DNA of 64,000 nucleotides from Aldehydirespirator sp965248735 (GTDB taxonomy: Bacteria; Actinomycetota; Acidimicrobiia; Acidimicrobiales; Aldehydirespiratoraceae): positions 3,720,001-3,784,000 of the forward strand of contig OZ252146.1 of the NCBI GenBank assembly GCA_965248735.1, written 5' to 3'. Positions 38,272 through 48,891 of the stretch are shown here, in pieces. The notes below the pieces were generated by a model. The model had not been told where the DNA came from. It saw only the letters and a list, made by a program, of their open reading frames with translations, and searched no databases. Numbering within the stretch: the first letter of the stretch is position 1; each line of letters starts with the position of its first letter. The translations under genes and the position numbers were made by a program.

Positions 38272-41180
38272 GGCACGCTGCTCCCCGACCGACGGTGTGC
38301 CGAGAGGTTAGACCGGCAAGGTAGCTGGCGCTGTGCTAAGCAATGCCGCTGATGGAGTCAACTCTGGCGTAACCGCTTCGACAGCGGCAGCGACACAATG
38401 CGTGACGGATGCTGGATGACTTCCTGATCGAACGGGAGCCCATCACTTGGTCGACTCCGGAGGGCTTCCCTTCGTCGCTGGTGCCTGCTGGCCTGTTCAC
38501 GCAGGATGCTCCTAGCGGGTTGGAGGTGCTGCTGGCGACGGCAGCACGTCGGCCCACAGCCGCTGATCTGCGCCGGGCGTGGTCGAAGCGCCGCGGGGGT
38601 CGTGCCAGCCCGGTGCTGTTGGTTGCCGCTTACCCCACTTCCGGAGGCCAGCGGGTGTCGCTGTGCGGGCCGGCGGGCGATCAGCCGATGGTGCAGCATG
38701 ACGTAGAGGTGTCACAGGCCGAGCGGCTAGCCGAAGTGGCGCTCAGTGAGCCGAGTCACCACGCTGCTACGCGGTTCCTGCTGGCCAATCTCCCGGAGTT
38801 GGACTCCCCGATGCCGGGGCTCCGTAACGTCGGTCTGCTGGCCACGCAGGAGCTGCGGGCCGGAGTTCCCGACAGGCCCGACTGGCGCACGTCGGGAGAA
38901 CGGGCCCGGCCGTTGCTTGGGCTGCGGGGTCGTCAACTCGTGGAGAGCCTGGGCTACGGAATCGAGGTCCTCTCCACCAACACATCGATGCTCACGATCA
39001 ACGGACGGAACAGGGCAATCGCTGTCTTCTGCGATGAGGACGAGCCGTTTGACGCTCCGGCGCAGCGCTTCAATGGCACATCCCCGGTGTCGCAGGCGCT
39101 GGCCGTCGCCGACCAGAAGGCGGTGGACTGGGTGATCCTCACCCGATCCTCGGAGATCCGCCTGTACGCGGCCCGATCCGACACCGGCGTGGGTCGCAAG
39201 GGCAGGGCCGAGACCTTCGTCGAGCTCAACCTCTCGCTGCTACCCGCTGAGCTGGCCGGGTATCTGCACCTGCTGTTCTCAGCGGACGCGCTCATCGAGA
39301 ACGGCACTCTGGAGACAATCCTGGACCGGTCGGCCGATTTTGCTGCGGAACTGGCGGTGCGGTTGCGTGAGCGGGTCTACTTCCAAACGGTGCCAGCGCT
39401 GGCCGATGCCGTCGCCCGACGGCTGGGGCGCAACCCCACCGGTGCCGATTTGGAAGACGCCTACGAGCAGGTGATGGTGATACTGTTCCGGCTGCTGTTC
39501 GTGGCTTACGCTGAGGACAAGGACCTTCTCCCCTACCGAACCAACGACCACTACTCCGTCCATTCGCTCAAGCGCACGGCACGTCGGTTGGTGGCGGACC
39601 GGCAGGCGGGCACAGACCGCTACGACGAACACGCCCGATCCCTGTGGCACGACGTGCAGGAGGTCTGGCGTGCAGTGAACGAAGGCAACTCCGGCTGGGG
39701 CGTTCCCGCCTACAATGGCGGCCTCTTCACCGACGATCCGGAAGTGAGCAAGCCGGGTGCGGCGCTCACCTCTCTTGAGCTAACCGACGCAGAGTTCGCT
39801 CCGGCGCTGGCGGGGCTGCTGATCGACGAGGGACCCGAGGGCGAAGGACCGGTTGACTTCCGGTCGCTGTCGGTGCGGGAGTTCGGAACGATCTACGAGG
39901 GGCTGTTGGAGTCGCGCCTCGCGGTGGCCCAGGACGACCTCACCGTCACCACGATCAAGGGGAAAGAGCAGTACGTGCCGGCCAGCGCCGACGATGCGGT
40001 TATCGTTCCCGCCAGGTCGGTGTACCTGCACAACCGATCAGGCGTGCGAAAGGCCTCCGGCTCCTACTTCACGAAGCCGTTCGCGGTGGAGCACCTGCTC
40101 GACAACGCCCTCGAACCAGCGCTGGATGACCACATCGCCCGGCTCGAAACGCTTCGGGACGCCGGCGACGAGGCCGCGCTGGCCGACGCGTTCTTCGACT
40201 TCCGCTGTGCTGACATCGCCATGGGGTCGGGACACTTCCTGGTAGCCGCGCTGGACCGGATCGAGGCCCGACTGTCGGCCTGGTTGGCGCTGAATCCGGT
40301 GCCAGCAGTCACGAACGAGTTGCTGCGCCTGCGCCACACGGCCGAAAGGGCCCTGGGCGACCTTAGCGACGGGGTCGAGATCGAGTCGAGCTCGCTGCTA
40401 CGTCGGCAGGTGGCCCGCCACTGCGTGTACGGCGTGGACCGCAACCGGGTCGCGGTGGAGCTGGCCCGGCTGGCCATCTGGGTGCATACGTTCGTGCCCG
40501 GCCTGCCCCTGTCGCTGCTGGACCACAATCTGGTTCACGGCGACAGCCTCACCGGGGTGGGCACTCTCGACGAAGTGCCCGCGGCGTTCGAGCCCAACGC
40601 GGAACCCAATGCACCGAGCCTGACGCGGCTTGCGGTCGAGGGAACGCTGGACAGGGCCAGGTCCGTACTCCAGCGATTGGCGCGCATCTCGGACGCTAGC
40701 AAAAGGGAGATCGACGAGGCCCGCTCCCTTCTCGAGCACGACATGGCAGAGGCTGTCGCAGGCGCTCGAGCCGCCTTCGATGTGATCACCGCCCACCGAG
40801 CCGGATCAAGTGATTTGCCCGAGAACTTCGACGAGCAAGTTCTCATTCGGCTCAGCCATACCGAATCCGTGACTCACGCGATACGCGACCTGATGCCGCT
40901 GCACTTCCCCGCCGCGTTCCCAGAGGTATTCACACGCGACCGCCCGGGCTTCGACTGCTTGCTGGGTAACCCACCATGGGAGCAGGTGGTAGTCCAGGAG
41001 CATGTCTGGTAGGGATTGCATCTGCCGGGCATTCGCAGCATGCCGATCAAGCAGATGAACGACGCCATCGCCCGGTTCCGGCGGTCCAGGCCCGACTTGG
41101 AGGCCGCCTATGGGGACGATCTGGATAACGCAGAAGCCACCCGAGCCGTGCTGCGCAATGCGTTTCCCGATCTCGGCGCT

Positions 41181-41216
41181 GGACGTACGGAACTACGGAC
41201 GTACGGACGTACGGAC
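41181..41216. repeat. 8-bp short tandem repeat in the RM gene
   Basis: ACGTACGG is repeated at 41183, 41199 and 41207, with an imperfect copy between. It encodes RTELRTYGRTD where relatives read a short GTG-D-type loop before LYKAFAWRNWHL. Length change by one unit would shift the frame. Confidence 0.75.
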
Positions 41217-41671
41217 CTATACAAGGCATTTGCCTGGCGCAACTGGCACCTGATTCGCCCTTCCACAGGCAGCGTCGGAATCGTGCTCCCTCGCACAGCG
41301 CTTCAAACGAAGGGGTCGGAACACTGGCGTATGACCGTGTCACACACGGAGCATTCAGCAACGTCGTCGTTCTGCTCAACACCGGAGGATGGGTGTTCGA
41401 CGATGTACACGGTCAATACACCGTGGGTTTGTGCTCCTTGCGGGAGGGCACCGAACATCCCGACGATGTGACGTTCAGTCCTCCGTACTCGAGTTGGGAC
41501 AGGTATCGAGCCGGACGAGCAATCATCCCGGAGCGCGTTCCAGCCTCCGAGTTCAGTTCCTGGTCGGACGATGCCAGCTTCCCTCAGCTACCTGATCATC
41601 CCGGAGCGCTCAAGCTGTTTCGACAGATGCGAACACACCCACGCCTAGACGGGCAAACGATCGAGTACGCA

Positions 41672-41764
41672 GGTCGGTCGGACAGACGGACGGACGGACG
41701 GACGGTCGGTCGGTCGGTCGGTCGGACGGTCGGACGGACGGTCGGACGGACGGACGGACGGACC
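41672..41764. repeat. Tetranucleotide (CGGA/CGGT)n microsatellite in the RM gene
   Basis: About 93 bp made almost entirely of CGGA and CGGT tetramers, in blocks such as CGGACGGACGGACGGACGG and GGTCGGTCGGTCGGTCGG. It encodes runs of GRTDGRTVGRSVGRTV. Because the unit is 4 bp, any change in copy number shifts the reading frame, as in contingency loci of mod/hsd genes in other bacteria. Confidence 0.95.
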
Positions 41765-41786
41765 ACTGGCCAGTGTGCATTATCGC

Positions 41787-41985
41787 CGATGGCGAGTCCG
41801 TCCCTTGCAGGGCGACCTCAACGCGACCAACGACAAGCACCGCTTCATCCTCGACGGTGGCGCGTCCGCCCGCTCGCAGAGCTCCACGCCACAGCCGACA
41901 AGCACCGCTTCATCCTCGACGGTGGCGCGTCCGCCCGCACCGAGAACTCGACGCCACCAATGACAAGCACTGGTTCATCCTCGAC
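41787..41985. repeat. Three-copy ~65-bp tandem duplication in the RM gene
   Basis: Copies at about 41787-41855, 41856-41920 and 41921-41985 share GACAAGCACCGCTTCATCCT and GGTGGCGCGTCCGCCCG. Each encodes WRVRP-x-ELDATNDKH-x-FILD, a segment expected only once in the family. The period of 65 is not a multiple of three, so the three copies are read in three different frames, and only the third is in frame with the C-terminal part. Confidence 0.92.
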
Positions 41986-42748
41986 TCAGGACGTAGGGCC
42001 ATGATGGACCCCGTGAACTACTGGAAAGTCTACAAGGGAGCGTCCTTCGATCTTTGGAAGCCGGACACGGACGTGTACTACGCGTCGGTCAGGGCTGATG
42101 AGATCACCGAACATCTCCAACAAAAGCGACGGCGAAGCCACGAACACCAGCGCTCGCCGTTTAGCGAGTTCAAGAAGGTGTGGATTGACGACCCCGCCAC
42201 CCTGCCCTGCCGCCGACCCCGCATCGCATTCCGCGACGTGGCAAGGGCCACAGACACCCGCACGGTGATCGTGACGCTGGTTCCCGGCGAGGTTGTCATC
42301 ACTAATCAGGCGCCGTACTTGCTCTGGCCCCAAGGGACCAAGCGCGACGAAGCCTCCCTGCTTGGAGTGCTCTCATCGATGGTTCTGGATTGGTATGCCC
42401 GTTGTGTCGTGGAACTCCACTTGAACTTTCACATCCTCAACAATTTCCCGATCCCGGACGCGGACACCGACAACGACGGCATCGCCTGTCGGGTGGTGGA
42501 GATCTCTGGACGGCTGGCGGCCGTTGATGAGAAGTACGCGGAGTGGGCCGAGGAAGTGGGCGTGCCGGTCGGCTCGGTTGCCGATGAGGCGACCAAGCAG
42601 GATCTGATCTGCGAATTGGATGCCTGCGTCGCCCATCTGTATGGACTCGACGAGGACGACCTTGCCGTCATCTACGAGACGTTCCACGAGGGTGCGGACT
42701 ACTCCGAACGCCACCTTGCCGTGCTCGCCCACTTTAGGAGGATCGCGC

Positions 42749-43456
42749 ATGACCAAGGAGCATGAGCCAGCAGGGCAAGTTGGCTGCATCGATGGCCGCG
42801 TCTTGGACGTGTCTCGCGACTCCGGCGAAGTGCTTCTCACGATCGGCGACACTGAGATCCGCCTGTCTGTAGAAGCGGCCGCCCGGCTCGCCAGCCTTGT
42901 GGCAACCGACCCGTCCCCGACCGCCACCACGACGCTTGAACCGCAGGAGGATCAGCAAGACCCGAGTGTGGTCGGCGTCGAGAATGACCCGGAGGGTGAA
43001 GACTCGGATCCCGAACCCGAGCCGGATGGGCGCTCGGTGCCCGCAACCGATGAGATCACGGCCGCTGACGATAAAGAACCGGCAACCAAGCGCCAGCCAA
43101 GAGGCGATGACCGAAAGCGCTACGAGATCGACGGTCGCGCCGTCCGTGTGCGCGACCTCCTCGACGCTGGCCTGCTCGCAATGGACGACCTGCTGACTTG
43201 GCGCAGGACGAGGAAGGCCGAGTTCCATCGGACCCGAGTGCTTACGACCGGGAAGATCCTGCTCGATGATGGCTCGGGCCAAGTATTCGATGCGCCGTCT
43301 AAGGCCGCCACGGCGGCATCCGGCCTCGGTTCCTACGACGGATGGCTTGCATGGCGTACCGCCGACGGGCGCCTGCTCTCGGAACTCCGTGACGAGTTGC
43401 TCGAGCGAATTGCCCCGACTGTCAGTGGGGAGTCTGATCAGCCGCAGCAAGTCTGA
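42749..43456 (+). CDS. RAMA-domain protein
   Basis: 235-residue protein with three parts: an N-terminal beta-rich segment (VGCIDGRVLDVSRDSGEVLL), a long acidic Asp/Glu/Pro linker (about 55-118), and a C-terminal RAMA domain (Restriction enzyme Adenine Methylase Associated, about 133-220: VRDLLDAGLLAMDDLLTWRR, GQVFDAPSKAATAASGLGSY, DGWLAWRTADGRLLSELRDE). RAMA domains are thought to recognise DNA modification or guide methylases. The ATG overlaps the end of the RM gene by 17 bp and has AGGAG 10 nt upstream, supporting a joint operon. Confidence 0.75.
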   Translation: MTKEHEPAGQVGCIDGRVLDVSRDSGEVLLTIGDTEIRLSVEAAARLASLVATDPSPTATTTLEPQEDQQDPSVVGVENDPEGEDSDPEPEPDGRSVPATDEITAADDKEPATKRQPRGDDRKRYEIDGRAVRVRDLLDAGLLAMDDLLTWRRTRKAEFHRTRVLTTGKILLDDGSGQVFDAPSKAATAASGLGSYDGWLAWRTADGRLLSELRDELLERIAPTVSGESDQPQQV

Positions 43457-43582
43457 CTGGAAGTCAGGGAGTCCGGTTGACCGTCGCGCCTGGATTATCC
43501 GGTAACAGTGAGGTAGATCAGATCGCTCGGGAACCAACTATCCCAACCCTAAAGAATTTGCATCAATAATTCATATAAATGC

Positions 43583-43612
43583 TTGACAAATGTCACACCG
43601 GTGTGAGATACT
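43583..43612 (+). promoter_or_regulatory. Leaderless promoter of HNH copy 2 with palindromic operator
   Basis: Consensus -35 TTGACA (43583-43588), an 18-nt spacer, GATACT (43607-43612), 6 nt, then ATG at 43619. The spacer holds the perfect 14-bp palindrome TCACACCGGTGTGA (43593-43606), ideally placed for a repressor. The 60 bp upstream are AT-rich. The same layout with a half-conserved operator precedes HNH copy 1. Confidence 0.75.
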
Positions 43613-43618
43613 GTCTTC

Positions 43619-45166
43619 ATGCTGATCGAGGCAGCCCGCCGGGCCGAGACCGCCGTCAAGGAGATGTTGGCGCTGGTCAACGACGGCTCGGCGTCTTGCG
43701 TGGAGGCGCGAGAGGCGCTGGCGATCTCCAAGGCCATCTCAACGGTCAACTCGGCGTTCCAGACCGGCGCCGCCGCGGTGATCGCCAAGGTCGAGCGTCA
43801 CGGCGACGGCGGTACGCAGGTCCTCGCCGATAGCGCGGGGCTGTCGCGGCGCGACGCTCAGAACCAGGTCAAGACGGCCCGGGTCATTGAGGCCGTCCCT
43901 TCGGTTCGCGACGCGGTGGAGTCAGGCCGGGTGTCGATCGCCAACGCCAGGCGGCTCGCTGAGGCCGTCGAGAAGACCACCGCCGACGCGGTCGAGTCCG
44001 ACACCGAGCTGTTGGCCAAGGCCGAGTCGATGCGCCCCGAGCAGTTCACCAAAGAAGCCCGCCGCTGGGCCACTAACCGCCAAGGCGACGGCGGTGCGGC
44101 CGACTACCAGCGCCTGCGAGCTCGCCGCTATGTGCGCATATGGGACAGCGACGACGGCACCATCGAGCTACACGGCAAGTTCGATCCTGTTGCCGGGCGG
44201 CGCATCGGCAACCGGCTGCAGGCCGAGGCTCGCCGCCTCTACGATGCCGATAAGAAGCAGGCCGGTGCCAGCGGCGATGCCCAGCGGCGTAGCTTCCAGC
44301 AATGCATGGCCGACGCCCTCGACGACCTAACCGGCAACACAGCAGGCGGCAACGGCAAACCCTTCGCCGACATCTGCGTGGTCGCTCACGTTGACGAAGA
44401 CACCGGCAAGCTCATAGCCGAACTCCCAGACGGTGCGCGGCTGCCCCAGGCAGTGCTCGAAGAGCTCGCCTGCAACGCCAAGTTCACCGGGATCGTCTAT
44501 GACCGTCAGGGCAAGCCGATCTGGCGGGTCCACTCGGTGCGCACTGCCACAGAAGCCCAACGCCAAATCCTCATCGCCCGCTACGGCGGCTGCTTCCACT
44601 GCGGAGCAAACCCGGCCATGTGCCAGATCCACCACATCAAACCAGTCTCACAGGGCGGAACCACCAGTATCGACAATATGGTCCCCGCCTGCTGGGACTG
44701 CCACCAGAGGATCCACTACGACGGCTGGCAGATCCATAAGCGCCCCGACGGCCAGCACACCCTCCACCCACCCGACCACATCCACTACGGACCCGCTCTT
44801 GCGCCCGACTATCCGCGGCTGCTCAGATCCGCGGCCGAGCAGGCTCCCGATCCCCTGCCGCTGCCCGGACCCGACACTGAACACGCGCACGGACCGCCAC
44901 TGCTGACCGAACACGACCCCGTGCACGCGTCGGACACGACGTCACTGCCGGACGGTACCCAACCGCGCCCTCCCGACCCAGCCGACATCGATGTGCCGCT
45001 GGTCCGCCCCGGTCCGGCGACGGCCCGGGCAGCGCTGCGGAGCGCCGGAACGCAGCGTGACGGGGCTCCCACGACCGATGTCGGGCACGAGGGCGGTGCG
45101 CCCGTCAGTCGTATGCCAAGCGCACCGACGGGACAACAACACAACCCACTCTTCACCATCGACTAA
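43619..45166 (+). CDS. DUF222/HNH endonuclease (13E12-repeat type), copy 2
   Basis: 515-residue paralogue of the protein at 10515-11945. The DUF222 region (about 5-200) has ERHGDGGTQVLADSAGLSRR and GRVSIANARRLAEAVEKTTA; the HNH domain (about 320-368) has CFHCGANPAMCQIHHIKPVS, GGTTSIDNMVPACWDCHQRI. The proline-rich C-terminal 130 residues differ from copy 1. The 5' ends start directly at the predicted transcription start (leaderless). It lies between the RAMA gene and the SNF2 helicase, so it may belong functionally to that cluster or be an independent insertion. Confidence 0.9.
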   Translation: MLIEAARRAETAVKEMLALVNDGSASCVEAREALAISKAISTVNSAFQTGAAAVIAKVERHGDGGTQVLADSAGLSRRDAQNQVKTARVIEAVPSVRDAVESGRVSIANARRLAEAVEKTTADAVESDTELLAKAESMRPEQFTKEARRWATNRQGDGGAADYQRLRARRYVRIWDSDDGTIELHGKFDPVAGRRIGNRLQAEARRLYDADKKQAGASGDAQRRSFQQCMADALDDLTGNTAGGNGKPFADICVVAHVDEDTGKLIAELPDGARLPQAVLEELACNAKFTGIVYDRQGKPIWRVHSVRTATEAQRQILIARYGGCFHCGANPAMCQIHHIKPVSQGGTTSIDNMVPACWDCHQRIHYDGWQIHKRPDGQHTLHPPDHIHYGPALAPDYPRLLRSAAEQAPDPLPLPGPDTEHAHGPPLLTEHDPVHASDTTSLPDGTQPRPPDPADIDVPLVRPGPATARAALRSAGTQRDGAPTTDVGHEGGAPVSRMPSAPTGQQHNPLFTID

Positions 45167-45457
45167 CGAGCCAGCCCCGCCATCGGCCCAGCCCTCCTGG
45201 CTGCCATGCCGATACTGCGCGAGCAGTACCGCCGCAGAGATCAAACAGCTCGTCGGGAAGGCTTCACAGCCAGCAGGCTGGCCGTATTCGTCCCAGCGCG
45301 TACGGCGGCAGTAGAGGCACAGGAACGGGGCGGCGAGACCACTAACAGGCTGGGATGCCAGCCGCGCTTGGCGGGGCAGTTCCGACGACCGGACAGCCGT
45401 TGCAGCAGTACGCTGAGCAGCCCTTTGGTAAGGCCGAGCGATGACGAGTCCCGAGAC

Positions 45458-48400
45458 ATGACCGGTCCCGAGAGCGGCGACGAGGACATGCCGAAGCCGG
45501 GGGAAGCCAAGCCGGAGCTTGCCGTCAACAGGGACGGACGAACCGTCGCCGATGCCATCAGCGGGTTCATAACCCATGCGGCAACCGGATTCGTGGGAGG
45601 GGCCCGGCTCGACATCGCGACCGCATTCTTCAATGTCGGTGGCTACTCGCTGCTCGCCGACTCGCTCGATCAGCTCACCGGCGCTCGGATCCTGCTTGGC
45701 GCGGAACCAACGCCACCCGAGAATCGCACCCGCAGGCTAGGCGTCGAGTTCGCCAGACCCGAACGGGCCGCTCGCGTTCGGCTGAGCCAAGCCCTCGACA
45801 ATCATCAGCGCGACCTCGCCACCGAGCGGGACATGCTGGGATTCTCGCTGGAGGCCGACGCCGCAGCTCGGCGTCTCGTCCGCTGGCTTCGCTCGGGGAC
45901 CGTGGAAGTGCGCAGGCTGGAGGACCGGTTCCTGCATGGCAAGGCGTTCCTGATCAGCGATCGGTCCCACGGGGTGGTGGCAGGATCATCGAACTTCACC
46001 CGAGCCGGCCTGTCCACAAACCTGGAACTGAACCTGGGCAACTATGCGCCCCACACCGTCGCGCAGGTGCGCGAGTGGTTCGAGGAGCTGTGGGAGCAGT
46101 CCGCCAACTACGACCTGGCGGCACTGTTCGAGTCCCGCTTCGAGCCGCACTCGCCCCAGCTCATCTATCTGCGGATGCTGTGGGAGCGCTACGGCGCCGA
46201 ACTCGACGCCGAGGCCGATGCAGACCCGACCGGAGCCAGCGAGATCCATCTCACGTCGTTCCAGACCGACGGTCTATGGCGAGCCAAGCGCATCTTGGCC
46301 GAGCGCAACGGCGTCCTCATCGCCGATGAGGTAGGACTGGGCAAGACGTTTCTAGCCGGCGAGTTGATCCGAGAGGCCACCATGGACCGCCGCCAGCGAG
46401 TGCTGGTGATCACTCCAGCGACACTGCGTGACGGCCCTTGGCGAGCCTTCAAGGACCAGCACATGCTCCCGATGGAGTTGATCTCCTACGAAGAGCTCAT
46501 GGCCGACCAACGCCTCAACCCCGACCACGCCACTCAGTTCAAGCTCAGAGCCGGAGTCAACGAATACGCCATGGTGGTGATCGACGAGGCCCACAACCTG
46601 CGCAACCCGGCCACCCAGCGGGCCGAAGCTCTGCGACGGTTGCTGGCTGGCTCACCTCCCAAGCAACTCGTGCTGCTGACCGCCACGCCGGTCAACAACA
46701 GCCTCTGGGACCTCTACCACCAACTCGGCTACTTCCTGCGCAACGACGCTGCCTTCGCCGATGTCGGAATCCCCTCGATGCGGGACCACTTCGCGAGGGC
46801 CATGTCCATCAACCCCGACGACCTGACCCCGGAGCACCTCTTCGACGTGCTCGACGCGGTGGCGGTGCGCCGCACCCGCTCGTTCGTCAAGGCCTACTAC
46901 CCGAACGACACGGTGCCCATCGACGGCCGCGACCAGGTCATCGCCTTCCCCACCCCCCGCGTCCGCAAGGTCAGCTACGACCTCGACGCGGTGCTGCCCG
47001 GCTTCTTCGATCGCATCGCCCGCGCTCTTGATCCCGAGGCCAGCCCCGGCGACCCGGAGTCGTTGACGCTGGCTCGTTACGTTCCATCGATGTACCGGCT
47101 AGGCCAGTCGCCGGACAGCTACGAGATCCAGCTCGCCGGACTGCTCCGCTCGGGCATGCTGAAGCGGTTCGAGTCGTCCCCGCACGCCTTCGCCGAGACC
47201 TGCCACCGGATGGCCAACAGCCATGACGCGTTCCTCACTCTGCTCGACCGGGGTCGGGTGGCAACCGGCGACGAACTTGCTGATTGGATGTCAGCGGACT
47301 CCGACGACATAGACGCCGCCGACAAACACGGCGATCATCACACCGGAGTCCACGAGGACGCCGCCGGCTACGACATCGAGCGGCTGCGGCATGACGTAGC
47401 CGCCGACCGCGACATGCTGCGCTCATTCGCGGAGACCGCACGCACGGTCGACCGTAGCCAGGATCCGAACCTGGCCGAACTCATCGAGCAGCTCACCTAC
47501 ATCGCCACGGAGGCAGCCGAGAGCGGGACTACCGAACAGGACATCCGCAACCGGCGCAAGGTTCTGATCTTCAGCTACTACGCCGACACCGTGGACTGGA
47601 TCTTCGAGCACCTTGCTGAGACAACGCCGAACGACGAACGGCTATCGGCCTACCGGGGCCGCGTCGCCTCCCTATCCGGGAACACCGGCACAGGTAGCAA
47701 AGAAGCGGTGATCTGGGGGTTCGCTCCCAGAACGACCGACGCCCCCGAGGGGCGCAACGACGACCTGTACGACATCGTCGTGACCACGGACGTGCTGGCC
47801 GAGGGAGTGAACCTGCAGCAGGCCCGCCACATCATCAACTACGACCTGCCGTGGAACCCGATGCGGTTGGTGCAGCGCCACGGCCGCATCGACCGCATCG
47901 GCTCACACCATTCCGAGGTGTTCATCCGCTGCGTGTTCCCCGACACCCGCCTCGACGAACTGCTGAACCTGGAGGAGCGGCTGCACCAAAAGATCAGGCA
48001 GGCCGCAGCCAGCATCGGCGTAGGCGAGGTACTTCCCGACCAGATCGGTGAGGACCTGACTTTCACCGAGACCCGCGAGGAGATCGAGCGCATCCGCCGC
48101 GAAGAGGCCGACCTGTTCGAGCGGGGCGGTACCGCCCGCGGCGCCCTCTCCGGTGAGGAGTACCGGCAAGAGCTGCGCAAAGCGATCGAGCAGGGATGGC
48201 GGGCGCGAATCGAGGAACTGCCCTGGGGATCCGGTTCCGGCATGGCGATCAACGTCGACCGCGGGCCGGCATACGTGTTCTGTGCACGAGTCGGCGACCA
48301 CGACCGAGCGGTGTTTCGCTACGTGGAGTTCGGTGGACACCGCGACCCGGACGGCAGCGGAGACAATGATGACCGTCCGACAGTGGTGGCCGACACATTG

Positions 48401-48850
48401 AGCTGCCTGGACCACGCTCGACCAGCCGACGGGTTCGACACGCCCCGCGAGCTCGACGATGACACTTACCGGCGAGCCTTCGACGCCTGGGACGCAGCCC
48501 GAGCCGACATCGTGGAGAAGTGGAACTACCTTGCTGACAAGGCCAATCTTGAGCCCAGGATCCCGCCAGCGCTGGCCAGGGCATCGGAGGTCCTGCGTAC
48601 GCAATCTCCCGCCGAACTGACCCAGGCCCAAGTCGAGCGGGCCATGGACAGTCTGGCCGCGCCGTGTCCCGAGCGCACCGTCCGCACTATCCGCGCCGCC
48701 ATGTCTGCCAGCGACGACCCCGCCGAGCAGGCCCGAGAGATCATTCGAGTCATCAATGCCCTGGGCCTAGAACCCTATGTCCCGCCCGAACCGCTTCCCG
48801 AGATCACCCCCGAGGACGTCCACGCCGTCTGCTGGCTGGCCCTCACCTGA
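45458..48850 (+). CDS. PLD-nuclease/SNF2-type helicase
   Basis: 1130-residue defence-type helicase. N-terminal phospholipase D-like domain with a single HKD-type motif (FLHGKAFLISD at about 160, then GSSNFTRAGLSTN). SNF2/RapA-like ATPase: LIADEVGLGKTFLAGELI (Walker A, about 290), VVIDEAHNLRNP (about 374), LLTATPVNN. C-terminal helicase domain: FSYYADTVDWIF, VTTDVLAEGVNLQQARHIIN, QRHGRIDRIGS. The indicated ATG follows a 290-bp gap; another in-frame ATG lies 10 codons later. PLD-SNF2 fusions accompany methyltransferases in restriction-like systems, so with the RM and RAMA genes it suggests a DISARM/BREX-like module. Confidence 0.85.
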   Translation: MTGPESGDEDMPKPGEAKPELAVNRDGRTVADAISGFITHAATGFVGGARLDIATAFFNVGGYSLLADSLDQLTGARILLGAEPTPPENRTRRLGVEFARPERAARVRLSQALDNHQRDLATERDMLGFSLEADAAARRLVRWLRSGTVEVRRLEDRFLHGKAFLISDRSHGVVAGSSNFTRAGLSTNLELNLGNYAPHTVAQVREWFEELWEQSANYDLAALFESRFEPHSPQLIYLRMLWERYGAELDAEADADPTGASEIHLTSFQTDGLWRAKRILAERNGVLIADEVGLGKTFLAGELIREATMDRRQRVLVITPATLRDGPWRAFKDQHMLPMELISYEELMADQRLNPDHATQFKLRAGVNEYAMVVIDEAHNLRNPATQRAEALRRLLAGSPPKQLVLLTATPVNNSLWDLYHQLGYFLRNDAAFADVGIPSMRDHFARAMSINPDDLTPEHLFDVLDAVAVRRTRSFVKAYYPNDTVPIDGRDQVIAFPTPRVRKVSYDLDAVLPGFFDRIARALDPEASPGDPESLTLARYVPSMYRLGQSPDSYEIQLAGLLRSGMLKRFESSPHAFAETCHRMANSHDAFLTLLDRGRVATGDELADWMSADSDDIDAADKHGDHHTGVHEDAAGYDIERLRHDVAADRDMLRSFAETARTVDRSQDPNLAELIEQLTYIATEAAESGTTEQDIRNRRKVLIFSYYADTVDWIFEHLAETTPNDERLSAYRGRVASLSGNTGTGSKEAVIWGFAPRTTDAPEGRNDDLYDIVVTTDVLAEGVNLQQARHIINYDLPWNPMRLVQRHGRIDRIGSHHSEVFIRCVFPDTRLDELLNLEERLHQKIRQAAASIGVGEVLPDQIGEDLTFTETREEIERIRREEADLFERGGTARGALSGEEYRQELRKAIEQGWRARIEELPWGSGSGMAINVDRGPAYVFCARVGDHDRAVFRYVEFGGHRDPDGSGDNDDRPTVVADTLSCLDHARPADGFDTPRELDDDTYRRAFDAWDAARADIVEKWNYLADKANLEPRIPPALARASEVLRTQSPAELTQAQVERAMDSLAAPCPERTVRTIRAAMSASDDPAEQAREIIRVINALGLEPYVPPEPLPEITPEDVHAVCWLALT

Positions 48851-48891
48851 GATCCGCGCACCTACGGCTGCAACCGACCATGATTCCGCCG

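Larger units (their letters stand above)
38409..42765 (+). pseudogene. Eco57I-type restriction-modification methyltransferase, interrupted or phase-variable
   Basis: Large type IIG-like N6-adenine methyltransferase. The first open segment (38409-41012) has GSYFTKPFAVEHLL (about 548), motif I ADIAMGSGHFLVAAL (about 600), CVYGVDRNRVAVELARLAIW and motif IV CLLGNPPWE (about 855). It stops at TAG (41010-41012), then continues in the same frame (GLHLPGIRSMPIKQMNDAIA), so a codon has become amber. Near 41330 the frame shifts by one register at a CACACAC run (HGAFSNVVVLLNTGGWVFDD continues). A (CGGA/CGGT)n tract (41672-41764) and a 65-bp triplication follow. The C-terminal part runs to 42765 (YWKVYKGASFDLWKPD, GVLSSMVLDWYARCVVELHL). 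As read it cannot make one protein. It could be decaying or switched off. Confidence 0.85.

Noticed and set aside
45150..45340. Minus-strand peptide with CLYCRRTRWDEYG and GCEAFP, like a small zinc-binding protein
   Set aside because: The pattern is suggestive of CxxC...AFP small proteins, but there is no good start or ribosome site, and the frame overlaps the HNH copy 2 end. Possibly a remnant; too weak to call. The rest of the 290-bp gap (45167-45457) shows nothing else.
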